A DNA stretch of 64,000 bases from Knufia peltigerae (lineage: Eukaryota; Ascomycota; Eurotiomycetes; Chaetothyriales; Trichomeriaceae): the NCBI GenBank assembly GCA_030247855.1, contig JAPDRN010000060.1:143350-207349 (forward strand). Direction: 5' to 3'. Numbering within the stretch: the stretch's first letter is position 1; every line of letters begins with the position of its first letter. The notes below the pieces were generated by a model. That model ran no database searches and was not told the origin of the DNA. It saw nothing but the letters and a program-made list of their open reading frames with translations. The translations under genes and the position numbers were made by a program. Positions 11,002-21,658 of the stretch are shown one piece after another.

Positions 11002-11532
11002 CGGCATTTTTAGCATGAATGGATCTTTGTGACTAAGTTAGGGTATGATGTCGGGTGTTTGTACAGTATTTCAAGCGCAGGAGTTGTTTTGTGCATAGCA
11101 TTTAATATGGCGAAACCTCTGGTCGGCTCGAGCAATATAGAGCCTTTATGTATAGGGTGATGGTTAATGGATAATTGCTAATTGATAATCGATGATCGAT
11201 GATCGAGGACCGTTTCTTCTTTCATTGACTTGGAGTCGCTCCTCGCAATGGCTATTCTACTCCCACAACCATAGCACGCCAACCGTTCGATCACGTGATT
11301 CGACCGAAACGAGGAAGGTGTGACGCAACTCGAAACACTGTGATGCCTTCGAGATGGGACAACGAGACAACTCAACACATCCGATTGAACAGGCAGATTA
11401 TTGCGACATTCTCACTTGACTCGAAAGGCCTGTGTGCAAGGCTCCATTACACTTCATCACTTTGCGACCAGATTCGGTCTACGCTCAGCATCTACATAGT
11501 CTCAGACAACTGCGCCAATTGCCACCAGGACA
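11002..11532. other. intergenic, channel 3' region and R-SNARE promoter
   Basis: No gene is seen in these 531 bases. They hold the terminator side of the channel gene, a short tandem of GATGATC units at about 11187-11209, and an E-box-like CACGTG at about 11292 upstream of the SNARE. Confidence 0.6.
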
Positions 11533-12333
11533 ATGGCATCAGGTTCGGGGCAGTCCAACCAATTGCTATAGTAAGTATCAGATTGATCCGAGGATCGTGG
11601 AGAATACTAATCAGTCTTTAGCGCATGTATTGCTCATGGAACAACCATCTTGACTGAACATACATCACCGGGAACCTCATCGTCATCGGCTTCCTCACTT
11701 GCTTCAGTCATCCTTCCAAAGATTTCCCACTCCACGCCCGCCAAACTTACCTATACACATGATCGACTCTTCGTACACTACATTGCCGACTCTCCCTCCT
11801 CAACTTCCAATGGTTCCGATGAGCAGTTGTCTAGCCATGCAGCGCTCACATATTTGGTGGTTGCGCAGACGGAAATGGGTAGACGAGTTCCATTTGCTTT
11901 CCTCCTCGAGTTGAAGAAAAAGTTCCTTTCCCAGTTCAAGCCAGAGTCTACAGACTTCCAATCATTACCTGCATATGGCACAGCAGCATTCAACGGCACA
12001 CTAAAGGCGATGCTTCAACAGTATAACACTGCTCCTCCGAGTGACGCACTCACGAACGCACGAAAGGAAATCGACAACGTCAAGGATATCATGACAGAAA
12101 ACATTGAGCGTGTGCTAGAAAGAGGAGAGAGGATAGATTTACTGGTAGACAAGACCGACCGCTTGGGTGGCAGCGCCCGCGATTTCAGGGTGCGAAGCAG
12201 GGGCTTGAGACGGCAGATGTGGTGGAAGAATGTGAGGGTGATGGTGCTACTGGTCGTGGTGGTAATTTTCTTGATATACCTCTTTGTTGGCTTTGGATGT
12301 GGCTTGCCAGCATGGAGCAAGTGCGTTGGATGA
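11533..12333 (+). CDS. nyv1: longin-domain R-SNARE (VAMP7/Nyv1-like synaptobrevin)
   Basis: Exons are 11533-11570 and 11622-12333; the 51-nt intron has GTAAGT, a CTAAT branch and TTTAG. The product is 249 aa, starting MASGSGQSNQLLYACIAHG. A longin domain (about 10-140) is followed by an R-SNARE helix (about 155-215) with the zero-layer arginine in IERVLERGERIDLL. A single C-terminal membrane anchor (VMVLLVVVVIFLIYLFVGF) has a short lumenal tail. Longin plus SNARE plus TM anchor fits the Nyv1/VAMP7 class, which works in fusion with the vacuole or endosome, and excludes Ykt6, which is lipid-anchored. Sec22 is the other longin R-SNARE but is a poorer match by eye. The first exon is only 38 nt, but it completes the longin beta-strand, so the splice is well supported. 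Confidence 0.88.
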
Positions 12334-13383
12334 TGAGAGGACCAAGGTATTTTGAGCGAGCGAGATATTCTTTTGGGAGACACTGTATAGTATCACTGCG
12401 AGTTTAGTAGTTGAGCGAGGCTGCTTCCCTATTGTTCTCGAAACCAGTGTAATTGGCAATCACCTGGGACACGTTATTTACCTCCCTCCCGTAGTACATG
12501 ATCTATTCTGTAGGCTGTATGTTGTAGAAGACATCGTACTCGTACTCGTATTGAAATTGCAAGCGGTGATACTAGTCCTTCTCGGCACACCTTCCTCTGG
12601 GAAATTGAATCTGGTGCCTCGGACTCTGCAATGAATTGACAGCAAGAAAAGACGCACACGTCAATGTCCCCCAGACCTCCTTTTTGTCTGAACTGACGTG
12701 CATCAAATGCCACGCAGTACTCGTACTATCAGCCGAGAGAAGGAGGACTCACAGCCCGCAACCAGTTCGGCATATCTGTGCCGAAAACAGTCATCGCTCC
12801 ACGCCGATGAGGCACTCGACAGTCCCTCAACAAGCAGGTTGAAATGAATCATATAACTGGCCCGGCTCTGATGCACGAGCAACGGCTGGAAACAGGGGTC
12901 ATGCTCTTCGACCACGAATCAGCTGCACTATACTCTACCCTCCCTTCCCCTCCTCGTCTTATGCCCAATCGCTTTGGAAGAGTCAGATGGGGTAGATGAT
13001 GGCCCTACAATCAGGCAGACGCACACCTAGACCACCAGAAAGACACTTTGCTTTTGCAAGTATTCTACAGCATCAATTCATGTTACCACTGTGATATTCT
13101 CTCTTGATTTCCTTCATTTCGCTGTCCTTTATCTTCAAGGTTCTGTTCATCTCTTCCATCCGATCTCTTTGGTCTTGTCGCTTCCACCGCAATACCAATT
13201 GACCAACTCGAGCATTCCAGCCTTCCTGGTCGACAAGGCTTCTCCTCGAGTGATACTCATAATCAATCAGAGTGACAGAATCCCCCAAAATCTTCAGACA
13301 TACATTTTATCATAGAGTTTACAAGTCGTACAGGCGCCTTGAGCGCCTTTGCTCCCCAAGAGAACACCTCATAGTCCAGCAGC
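12334..13383. other. intergenic, no gene seen
   Basis: This 1.05-kb gap lies between two genes on the plus strand. It contains a short (TACTCG)-type tandem at about 12535-12555, another TACTCGTAC near 12719, and only short overlapping ORFs with no family resemblance. The part just before 13384 is the presumed promoter of the UIM-like gene. Confidence 0.6.
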
Positions 13384-16300
13384 ATGGCCCACCAAAACGA
13401 GGTGTCTACAGGGGTATCTTCCGACCCAGAGCTAGAGAGGGCTATCAATCTATCTCTGCTTGATCAACCCAGAACAAGACCACAAGCCGATGGCATCTTC
13501 GACAAATTCTCAAACCCTTCGCCAAGTCTTCTCATGAGCCTCAATAATGAATTTTCCCCCATCGTCGATCCTCTCGGGGATACAGCCATATACATTGGTG
13601 TACCCGAACAAGAGCCTGGTCAGAGCGAATCGCAATACCAACGGATCATTAAGCACTTCGATGTTGTACATGTCGTCCACTCCAGCCTCTTATTAGCCAT
13701 GCCGGAGACCTCGAGGTTTACCCACAACGATCTCCTCGGCCCATCCTCAATACGTTCAGAAAGACGCCTGAGGAAGCTCGGTGTTCTTGACCGTCTAGAG
13801 GCGGAGCGTGGTGGACGAAAGTTTAAGTACTACATTGATTTGCGCCCGCCTACAGAGGATGACGCAGCTGTAGAGGCGATCACGAAATTGAATTGTACAC
13901 GTGGCATTTTGACCTGGCATTTATTGCAGAAGAAGTATGACCTGTCTGAATTACAGGTCTGTGGTCATGATAGTATCCAAGAGGCCGCCTTTTCAGGGGC
14001 GACTGCGGAGGCAGCGACAGAACCAGAAACAGAGGCGAACGATACCTCTGCGAATCAAGATCATGAGGGAAATGATATCACGCAGACTGACGAGCCTGGT
14101 CCAAAGATTGGTGAAAGCTACACTCGCCTACGGCATTACGCCGCCCTTGAACGTCTGCTTCACGCCATCTGCGATAATGACCCCAAACTCGATTCTGCTC
14201 CGAAAGTATGGACTTTCTTCGCTGCGGCACAATGTTTTGGCTGTGCCGAGCACCACCGTATCGCAGGCTGGATTACCACTTGGATCTTCAATTATAACAA
14301 TGCCAATTTCATACAGAACAATCCTGAGGTGGCTTATCGAATAGGCATGGGCATCAAATCTCCCGATCTTGTCCGAGATTCTTTCTCAATCTTGGTTGGG
14401 GAACGGGCTTTGCTCTATGCTGCCGATAAGCTGAAGCAAAACCCAACACCACGGAACTTCGTACGAAGCGTTCATGGGCGAGAATTTGAGGAACTTGACG
14501 ACGATGAGTCGAGTCGTATCAGTGCCGCAGCATTGGCGCTGATCGAACGAGTCACCAATGATCTTGGCTCGCTATGTCGAGACTTCTCCTGGCTTGAAGG
14601 CAGTAGAGAATATGCGAAATTGAACGCAATTGTCGCAGAGACCGTCGAAGAAGAAAATGCTTTGCTAGAAGCCAAATCCTTCCTTGAGGATTATGTCAGA
14701 ACCGTCTTCATCTGTTGCCTCTGTCTGGAGTACCGCAAGTCTCCAGGGCTGGAGAAGTCAATGACACAAAAGGCTGTGTACAACTCCTGTTCGCCATCTG
14801 AACGGATGCTCACCAAGACTTTTTGGGTATTATTGTCGGAAAGTGATCATTTCTGCCACATAGTCATGGGTCCTGAAATGCTTGTTTCCGAGAAGCCTGA
14901 AGCCACCCGCTTCAAGAAAGCGTTCGATGCTCTTGGGCTGGACCGACCAATATGCCCTACAGCCAACTTGACTGGTTCTACTCTCCTCGACATGATCGAC
15001 GCGGTGAACCGATTTTGGCTTCAACGCTCCGACATCACTACCCACAAAGGGAAAGAGGTGGCTCACGGTTCATTTGAGCATGGATTCAGCAAAGGTTTTC
15101 CAACCGCTGAAAACTCGTCTTTACAGAATTTTACCTTTGAAAGTCCGAAGTCCGAATCCAGCAACTACGCACATCCAGCTGATCACAATGGGTCACCATC
15201 GAAGCGCCGTAAGACCTCAAACTTCTACGAATCTATCGTACCGCCATCCTCCCCCGTCGATGGCGATACTTTTGACGATTACGCAAGCGGAACTCGGACA
15301 GACTGGGTACAGGACAAGGGGCGTGGTCAAACCGGAAGTAGTGGTGGCATACTTCGTGGCATACTGCACGGCATCCCCGATATTGTCTTCAGACCAAAAC
15401 GAGTCTCCCAGGACGAAGTTACGTCTGATGCCAATCCACTCCGCCAGACTCAATTTACGCGAACAGAATTCGAACCGCCACAGAATTCCGGTCAACCCAC
15501 ACCAGCAACCGCCTTGCGCGTGGTCAATCCCGACCAACCGGACATTTTCCAGTTCGATCTTCAGGATGAACCCACGGGCAGCCGAGCCGCAGGGGGCCGA
15601 CCGTCGTCCACCACGGCCGTGGCGAGCGTATCGAGGGGTTGGCAACATCATTGGTCCACCGCTGCCCGCCCAGGACGCCTGTTTCCATCCCGCCTGAGCC
15701 CCGGCGTCTGCATCGACCGTGGCGACTTGACTCCTTGCGCCGTGGCGTTGTTTGACGAGGCGACCATGAGCCTCGACGGTAGCGAGGTCCAAAATGCCCT
15801 GCGCGACAGAGCCCACGTGTCCGTCAAACCCAGAGTGATGTTGACCGAGATCCACGAGCAAATCAACAAACTCTCCCATGACAGAATCAGGCCGGCCCAC
15901 CTGCTGCACCATGGCATCGAGCTCAGCACGAATCTCTTCGACACCCTCGCGTGCCTGGGTCCGAACGAGTTTCGATTCCTCCCGATCTGGTGCCCGGACG
16001 GCAACGACGACGGGACGGGAGGAGTCTTCGACGACCGTCCGCTGATGAATGCGGATCCGGCAGTGTCGTTCCCACCCGGTCAGATTTCCAGACGAGGACA
16101 CGTGGGGGCCGACGACGACTCCGAGGACGGCAGCAGAAGTTCCTTTGAAGACGTCGCGAGCGAGGCCATCAGCACGGTCGGCAAGGCCAGTAGGCACGCG
16201 ACCGATGGTTCCTACACCGACACGGTCCAGAGTCTAGGTGACGATGTCAATGATGCCGGCGAGTCTGCTGATCCCAATCCAAATTCACTTTCGGGTGTCA

Positions 16301-16641
16301 GTTTAACCACACGTGCACGAACCTGCGCCGCCTCCGCCGCCACCACCACCACTACCTTCACAGCGGTCGAAGGGTTGACACGACAAGTCGCCGCCCTCCT
16401 CGATGACGATAATGATGAATACAACAACGATGGTAATATTTACGACATGAATGACGATGACGACGACGATGACGATGGTGTACAACTTGGATCCGATTTC
16501 GACGACGACGACGACGACGACGATGCAGACACCATCACTGGAGGTTCTGAAACCAATGATCATGACCATGAGCAAGAACAAGAGCAAGATCAAAACGAAC
16601 GCTCTTTTGAAGAGGCAGGATCAGATTTTGAGATACTCTAG
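13384..16641 (+). CDS. large acidic fungal protein with N-terminal UIM-like motif
   Basis: This is a single open frame of 1085 codons with no intron. I do not recognise a named orthologue. Residues 14-28 (DPELERAINLSLLDQ) match the ubiquitin-interacting motif pattern (acidic, then Leu, xxAxxxS). A well-ordered region of about 45-575 follows, rich in conserved-looking helices and tryptophans (for example around WTFFAAAQCFGC). The rest is mostly disordered, with a possible nuclear signal PSKRRKTS near 605. The tail from about 1000 is dominated by Asp and Glu, including poly-Asp runs encoded by GAC/GAT repeats at 16455-16528. An antisense ORF (16197-15217) is a shadow of a GC-rich codon patch. 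A link to ubiquitin signalling is inference from the motif only. Confidence 0.75.
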   Translation: MAHQNEVSTGVSSDPELERAINLSLLDQPRTRPQADGIFDKFSNPSPSLLMSLNNEFSPIVDPLGDTAIYIGVPEQEPGQSESQYQRIIKHFDVVHVVHSSLLLAMPETSRFTHNDLLGPSSIRSERRLRKLGVLDRLEAERGGRKFKYYIDLRPPTEDDAAVEAITKLNCTRGILTWHLLQKKYDLSELQVCGHDSIQEAAFSGATAEAATEPETEANDTSANQDHEGNDITQTDEPGPKIGESYTRLRHYAALERLLHAICDNDPKLDSAPKVWTFFAAAQCFGCAEHHRIAGWITTWIFNYNNANFIQNNPEVAYRIGMGIKSPDLVRDSFSILVGERALLYAADKLKQNPTPRNFVRSVHGREFEELDDDESSRISAAALALIERVTNDLGSLCRDFSWLEGSREYAKLNAIVAETVEEENALLEAKSFLEDYVRTVFICCLCLEYRKSPGLEKSMTQKAVYNSCSPSERMLTKTFWVLLSESDHFCHIVMGPEMLVSEKPEATRFKKAFDALGLDRPICPTANLTGSTLLDMIDAVNRFWLQRSDITTHKGKEVAHGSFEHGFSKGFPTAENSSLQNFTFESPKSESSNYAHPADHNGSPSKRRKTSNFYESIVPPSSPVDGDTFDDYASGTRTDWVQDKGRGQTGSSGGILRGILHGIPDIVFRPKRVSQDEVTSDANPLRQTQFTRTEFEPPQNSGQPTPATALRVVNPDQPDIFQFDLQDEPTGSRAAGGRPSSTTAVASVSRGWQHHWSTAARPGRLFPSRLSPGVCIDRGDLTPCAVALFDEATMSLDGSEVQNALRDRAHVSVKPRVMLTEIHEQINKLSHDRIRPAHLLHHGIELSTNLFDTLACLGPNEFRFLPIWCPDGNDDGTGGVFDDRPLMNADPAVSFPPGQISRRGHVGADDDSEDGSRSSFEDVASEAISTVGKASRHATDGSYTDTVQSLGDDVNDAGESADPNPNSLSGVSLTTRARTCAASAATTTTTFTAVEGLTRQVAALLDDDNDEYNNDGNIYDMNDDDDDDDDGVQLGSDFDDDDDDDDADTITGGSETNDHDHEQEQEQDQNERSFEEAGSDFEIL

Positions 16642-17587
16642 CCACCGACTACAAAAACATACAGTACATTCCGTTTCGATAATCACACCCTCACCAATTT
16701 TTTCTTTCTTTCTTTTCTTTGGCCTCGTTGAAGGGAAAAAAAAACCATCATTTAATGTATAACTTTTGAGCATCCTCCTCCGGGGGTTCTAGAATCAAAA
16801 GATTCGATCGTTTATCCAAAGGGATCAGCATCAAGCATCAATCGAGGGTGGCCGGCTTTTTGAAAACTTGCTATATTTATTTATTTTTGAAACTTGTGCT
16901 ACGGAGTTCAGGCTGAATACTCCCGTATAACTCGGTTATACACGAATACTCGAGTAAACGACAAAGCGTCGTATGATTGTGTTTTTTTTCTCTCGAAAAC
17001 CATATCCGTCCATACATGAATGACCAATAAAAAAAGACATCAAAATGCCAGCGAGAAGGAGCAAAATCATTTCTTCCCTTCAGCAACAGTCTACAAGTAC
17101 TGTCTACAAGTGTTCCAGGTAATCACACGAATAATGAAGAACAAAATAAACAAAACCAGTTAAAGCTGCAAGAGACAAATATCGACATGATGTCGTGGTG
17201 TCGCTGCAATCCCGTGATCGGAGCTACGAATAATGGTCGTCTATTTGCACAAAATAGTCATGCCTTGCCTTGAAAAGAAATATCATTCAATAGCTAGTCA
17301 CTATGAGAGTAAACCATGTCTGTCCCCAGTTCAATTTGGTATTTCATCCAGCCCATTTTCGCTCCGGCCCAAGACTAGCAACACAATCTCTGTGATGTGA
17401 ATCAAAGCCACGTCGGCTCTCCAGACGTCAATGCCATTCTAATCGGTGTGGTCGATAACAGTAAAGGAAAATGAGATCAAGTCGGTCGTGTCGACACCAT
17501 GGGGTACGAAACGGTCTGGATATCGTTCACGGCTCGGCTATCGGGGTTATCAGGTGTTCACTGATACGGGTGTCAGTCCAAACACGA
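16642..17587. other. convergent intergenic region
   Basis: These 946 bases separate the 3' ends of the UIM-like gene and YRA1. They hold a pyrimidine run (about 16700-16722), one TACGGAGT (16900-16907) and AT-rich sequence suited to two polyadenylation regions. No gene is seen. Confidence 0.6.
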
Positions 17588-19503
17588 TTAGCAGATGATT
17601 TCGATGTCGCTCACAGAAATCTCGTCCATGGCATCATCGGCATTGGCAGCTGCGGGAGCAGCGTTGCCATTGACACCAGCAGTTTCGGCCGGAGCACTGA
17701 CTGCAGAAGGATTGTTGCCTCCCCAGTAGTCGGTCATTTCAGCGTCAAGTTCTTCGGCAGTCTTGGGCTTGGGTCGAGCACTGCGTGCAGCCCGCTTTCT
17801 GGCAGGCTTGCCCGCGCGTCCTTTCGCTCCGTCCTTGGAGTCCTTCTTGACGGCAGTGGCGGATTTGGGCTGTGCTTTTGGATTGGCGCTGGTCTTTGTC
17901 AGTGGATCTGACTTGCGCGAACTCTTTGGGTTTGCGTACGCAACACGATCCGCGAGAGACTTTGCTGGCGCAGGAGGAACACTGCTGGCATCCACCACCA
18001 ATTCGATCTAGTCGAGGTCAGGCTAATCCATGGTAAGATAGTTGAGGTCGTGCTTGCCTTCATTGGTCGCTTGTCAACAAGCATTCCGTTGAGATCCTTG
18101 GCTGCCTTGGCTGCAGCATCAGAGGAAAGAAACTGAATGTCGGCTATTCCACGGCTTTGGCCATTTTGGTTGTATTGCAGAGAGACCTTCTTGACTTTGC
18201 CAACAGATTTGCTGAAATATTCCTATTGGTCCCAGAGTGATCAGTAACATGTTGACAGAGAAATAGCAATAGCAGGTTCGCAGCCCTCGTCTCCGGTACA
18301 AGTAGGTAAAAGATGTGTCGCTAGCCACGTATTATCCCGATACAAATCCTCGTGAGGAGCATCGGCGAGTGCAACAGTATAGCAAAAAGCAGCAGGTCAG
18401 AGGTCATGCGAAGGGAAGGCGTCGGCGGTTCCAGTAAGTGGTGGAGAATGTAGTCGCCGTATATTTGCACGTTGTGATGTCGTATTGAAGGCTTGCGGTT
18501 TGATCCCACACCAGGGCATAGTTCGTGGGAAAAGCGTCGTGATACTGAACGCCTGCATATGCAGGACGTTTTTGGTATGTTGTGATATGTGGCCTTAGTG
18601 AGAGCTTCTAGGTCGGTATGAGAAGATCTAGGCTCCGTTGAATGCAAATGAGCGCTTTCAGAGTGGCGGCTGAGGCTCTGAGTAGTATTCCTGTTGGTGA
18701 CAGTGGTTGTGGTAAATGATGGAGTTGCAAACGGTTGACCAGATCTGACTGCTTCAAGCTGCGCTACTATAAGAATCGCAAAGGATCATGCAAGCTCGCC
18801 GATGCTCCATACGCAAGGTAAACGAGGGAAATCAATAGCATTTCAGCATATCGAACATCCTCAAGGCAGATCTGTAGTCACTGACAGCGCGGTGGCTAGC
18901 CGGCTGGGCGATACCGTAAGATCATGGGTACAGAAGAGACAACAATCGACGCGTTGCGAAGCTACTCTGCAAGCGCGAAGTTGAATCATCCTGCCCTGCC
19001 TCAAATCATGCCAGCATTTTCAGCGTGGCATAGTGTATTTGGACACATCCTCTCCAACATCGACACCTTTACTTCGCCAGTCTTGTCTTCGAGCGCATAT
19101 TTCTGTATCTTTCCCCAAGGTTCGCGAAAGAGCGCGGATAGAGCAGATGACGGCGGAGTGGCGAGGAAAAATCCAAAGGTCGAAAGCCTCTTTATCAACA
19201 TACCTTGATCTGGGCTTCGTTGACGTCGAATGGCTAAAGGAGGTCAGCTTGAGCTTGATGATGACATGAATGACTGAGCGAACATACCAATCCACTGACG
19301 ACAATTTTGCTTGACTTGTTTTGAGTTGCACCACCTGCGACTGGCTTGATGGCAGTCTTGACTGGCTTCGTCGACTTCTTGACACCACCGACAGGTGCAG
19401 TTGCACCGGAAGGCTTTCCGACCTTGCGACGACGAGCTTCACGCTTGGCCTTCTTCTGGCTTTCGATGATGGAATCGAGAGGTTGATCTAGCCGGCCAGA
19501 CAT
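17588..19503 (-). CDS. yra1: Yra1/ALYREF (REF) mRNA export adaptor
   Basis: Exons (minus): 19503-19288, 19233-19204, 18222-18058 and 18007-17588, giving 276 aa. The start MSGRLDQPLDSIIESQKK is the conserved REF N-box, followed by an Arg/Lys-rich segment. An RRM runs from about 67 to 146 (RNP2-like KIVVSGLPFDVNEAQIK, RNP1-like SRGIADIQF). A basic tail follows, then a C-terminal helix with TAEELDAEMTDYW, the C-box that contacts the helicase Sub2. The protein couples transcription and splicing to export through Mex67. Introns 1 and 3 are 54 and 50 nt, but intron 2 is 981 nt (18223-19203) with good GTATGT and CAATAG ends. Intron 3 starts with GC (AAG|GCAAGC) and ends CTAG; no nearby GT donor keeps the RRM intact (RPMK|IELVV). 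Confidence 0.93.
18223..19203 (-). other. 981-nt intron 2 of yra1
   Basis: This intron is about eight times longer than any other intron assigned in the window. Its ends are canonical (GTATGT...CAATAG) and it splits the RRM between the NEAQIK helix and EYFSKSVGKV. No conserved protein ORF or convincing box C/D snoRNA is visible inside. In budding yeast YRA1 also has a single exceptionally long intron that mediates autoregulation; a shared role here is inference. Confidence 0.85.
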
Positions 19504-20214
19504 CTTGAACGTGTAGATGAAGTCTTGAAGGATGTATCGCGTAAAGGAGGATGCGAAAGAAGTAGAATGTTGCGGGTGTCAGAAGCGAGTTCGGTAAGTC
19601 AAGGAGAGGGAAGTCAAGAAGAGCTGTGGTTTGCTGAAAGATGGAGGGCCGAATATGGAAGAATTTGCGAAAAAGTAGCTGGATGGTGATGAATAGAGGC
19701 GCAGAAGGTGATTGATTGATTGAGTGATTGAAATGAAGACAATAGAATACAGAATGAATAAGTGAAGTTGAGACAGTGATGCAGAATGCAGGCGCGAAAG
19801 GACGAAGTGAAGACGGTTTATTTCGGGCGGCAAGAGCAGGTTGAGCAGCGCAAGGGGGGAAAGAGCCACCAGAAGGCTCCAGCCTCTCACCTGTCACGCC
19901 ATTCCGCTTTCGGATCCCATCAAAATGGCAATACGACAATCACGTGACCATACAGAGTGGCCTCGTTTTCGTATTCCTTGATTGCTAGATCCATGCAACA
20001 AACGCGAGATGGAGGCCAGTCTCAGCGTGATCCAAGCGATCCAGAAGAGCTAGCTAGGCGGGTCAATCATCAAAACGTCTTCTCGTTCACGTATACAGAA
20101 TATGTGTCTCTCATATCATCAAGTCCTTCCCAACGCCTGATCAAAGAGACAACCTGCCACACACATCACAGGCACACGAGTATGATTTCAATACATTCCA
20201 CTCCGTACGCTGTT
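19504..20214. promoter_or_regulatory. yra1 promoter and vps24 3' region
   Basis: These 711 bases lie upstream of yra1 and downstream of vps24, both on the minus strand. They hold a TGAT-type tandem around 19712-19733 and an E-box ATCACGTGAC at about 19940. No gene is seen; a 166-codon antisense-like ORF here is low complexity and overlaps the yra1 start. Confidence 0.55.
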
Positions 20215-20944
20215 TCAACTCTTCAGAGCCTCTAATCGGCCTCGCATTTGTTCTAACTCGGCCTCGCGGTCTTCTTCCTCTTCGGCCGCTGTGTCCACGG
20301 AAACTTGAGGAACTTGCTGTTCTGGAGCTCCCAGTTTTCCCTTCAATACCTCGCCGAGGACCTTGTCGACTTCTGTCTCTGCTTCCTCGTCTTCTCCTTC
20401 CAGTAGTTCATCGTTCGGTAGTGTATCCCCGACCATCTCCTCAATTATGCCAGCCTTCATAAGTTCCTGACTCAGCTCTTGCATCGTTCCAGTCAACTCA
20501 GGTAGCCGGACCAGCGTATTGACGTCCTTCATGATACCGGTACTGGCTTTCAAGCTGCCCTCGATCTTCCGTACCGAGAAGGCTTCATTGACTTGCATCT
20601 CCACACTCTGTAATTGTGCTTTACTTGTGTGTAATCTTGCCGCCTGTTTCCGCACCCGGATCAGCTCTCGGGCGAAGATGCGTGCTTCTGCTGCGCCCTG
20701 TGTCGCCTGCGAGGGATTCTTCTGCGCCCTTCGGGATGACTGCAATATCAAACTTCTCGTCTTTTGTTCGGTAACTTTGAGATTCGTGATGTCTCGATCT
20801 AGGGTTCGAACATTCTTGCGAATGATCTGACTGCATTTTCGTTTCTACATGACCATCAGTATCAGCATGCAAGTGGTTCGAGTGGGACAAAGGTACCTGT
20901 TCTTGCGGATCCGGCTTGAAGAAGACAGCCTTGAAGGACTGCAT
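20215..20944 (-). CDS. vps24: ESCRT-III subunit Vps24/CHMP3
   Basis: Exons (minus): 20944-20897 and 20844-20215, with a 52-nt intron; the product is 225 aa. The start MQSFKAVFFKPDPQEQKRKC is the conserved Snf7-family N-terminus, and the intron falls right after PDPQEQ. The helical Snf7 core runs to about 165 (RKNVRTLDRDITNLK, ILQSSRRAQKN, EARIFARELIRVRKQ). An acidic linker follows. The last residues (LEQMRGRLEALKS) form a canonical MIM1 helix, which binds the MIT domain of Vps4. The protein caps ESCRT-III polymers in multivesicular-body sorting at endosomes. An in-frame ATG exists upstream (21007), but the family start is Met at 20944. Confidence 0.93.
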
Positions 20945-21658
20945 CGCGAAGGAAGCGGAGGTGATATAGGCTCTGTCTATGTGGTGCCTGTTCGTGACAA
21001 CAAACACCTCGGCGTAGACTATTTACCCATGACGACAACCCAGTCAGGGTCCAGGTGAATGCCTCGTGCGGTACGAGCTAGGGCGTGTTCGGTGAGACCA
21101 GATGCGTTGAACCTGGAACGAGTAGATTGATCACAGTCGTCTCCGACCAGAAGCGATGATGATATCGGTACGTTGACTTTTGTAGGGCTGATGGACGTAG
21201 ATCTGTGCCCACTGGAGAGCGATAATTGGACTGGTCCTTTTCAGGTTGGAGGATGATGGTGTCGAAGACAGTGGGGGCCACAAAAGAGCGTGGTCGTGCA
21301 GTATGAGAACAACGGTGGGTGGTAACAATAGAGGGGCCCTGGTTGACGGGGGGAGGCTTAGGTCATAGGCCCATAGCAGGCATACGAGTGCCGCCCAGAG
21401 CCACCAGGCCAGGCATAGAGCAACTACCACTTTCTGGCCGATTCGCTACCATTCTGAAGAGCCTCGTCTTTCACACTTTAACTTGTTGCCCACACAAATC
21501 GGTGAGGATCTCTGAGCCTGCAAAGTGCTATCGATCTTTCTTCGCCAACAGTCTTTTTGTTCTTTCTCAACTTTCCCATCGTCCACCCACCTCACACATT
21601 GCTCGTCTACTGAACCTTTTCCATCGAGACCAACCCCTCCATCGACTCCAAAGTCACC
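20945..21658. promoter_or_regulatory. divergent promoter region, vps24 / p23
   Basis: These 714 bases lie between divergent genes and should carry both promoters. The last 130 bases before the p23 start are pyrimidine-rich, as is common for fungal transcription starts. No gene is seen. Confidence 0.55.

Noticed and set aside
15217..16197. 326-codon minus-strand ORF inside the UIM-like gene
   Set aside because: It lies wholly within a GC-rich codon patch of the sense gene, has no start context or family match, and ends arbitrarily.
18223..19203. Box C/D snoRNA hosted in the long yra1 intron
   Set aside because: I could not find a paired C box and D box with closing stem on the transcribed strand.
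19439..19939. 166-codon minus-strand ORF upstream of and overlapping the yra1 start
   Set aside because: Its translation is low-complexity Phe/Leu/Ser from a pyrimidine-rich leader, and it overlaps the well-supported first exon in another frame.
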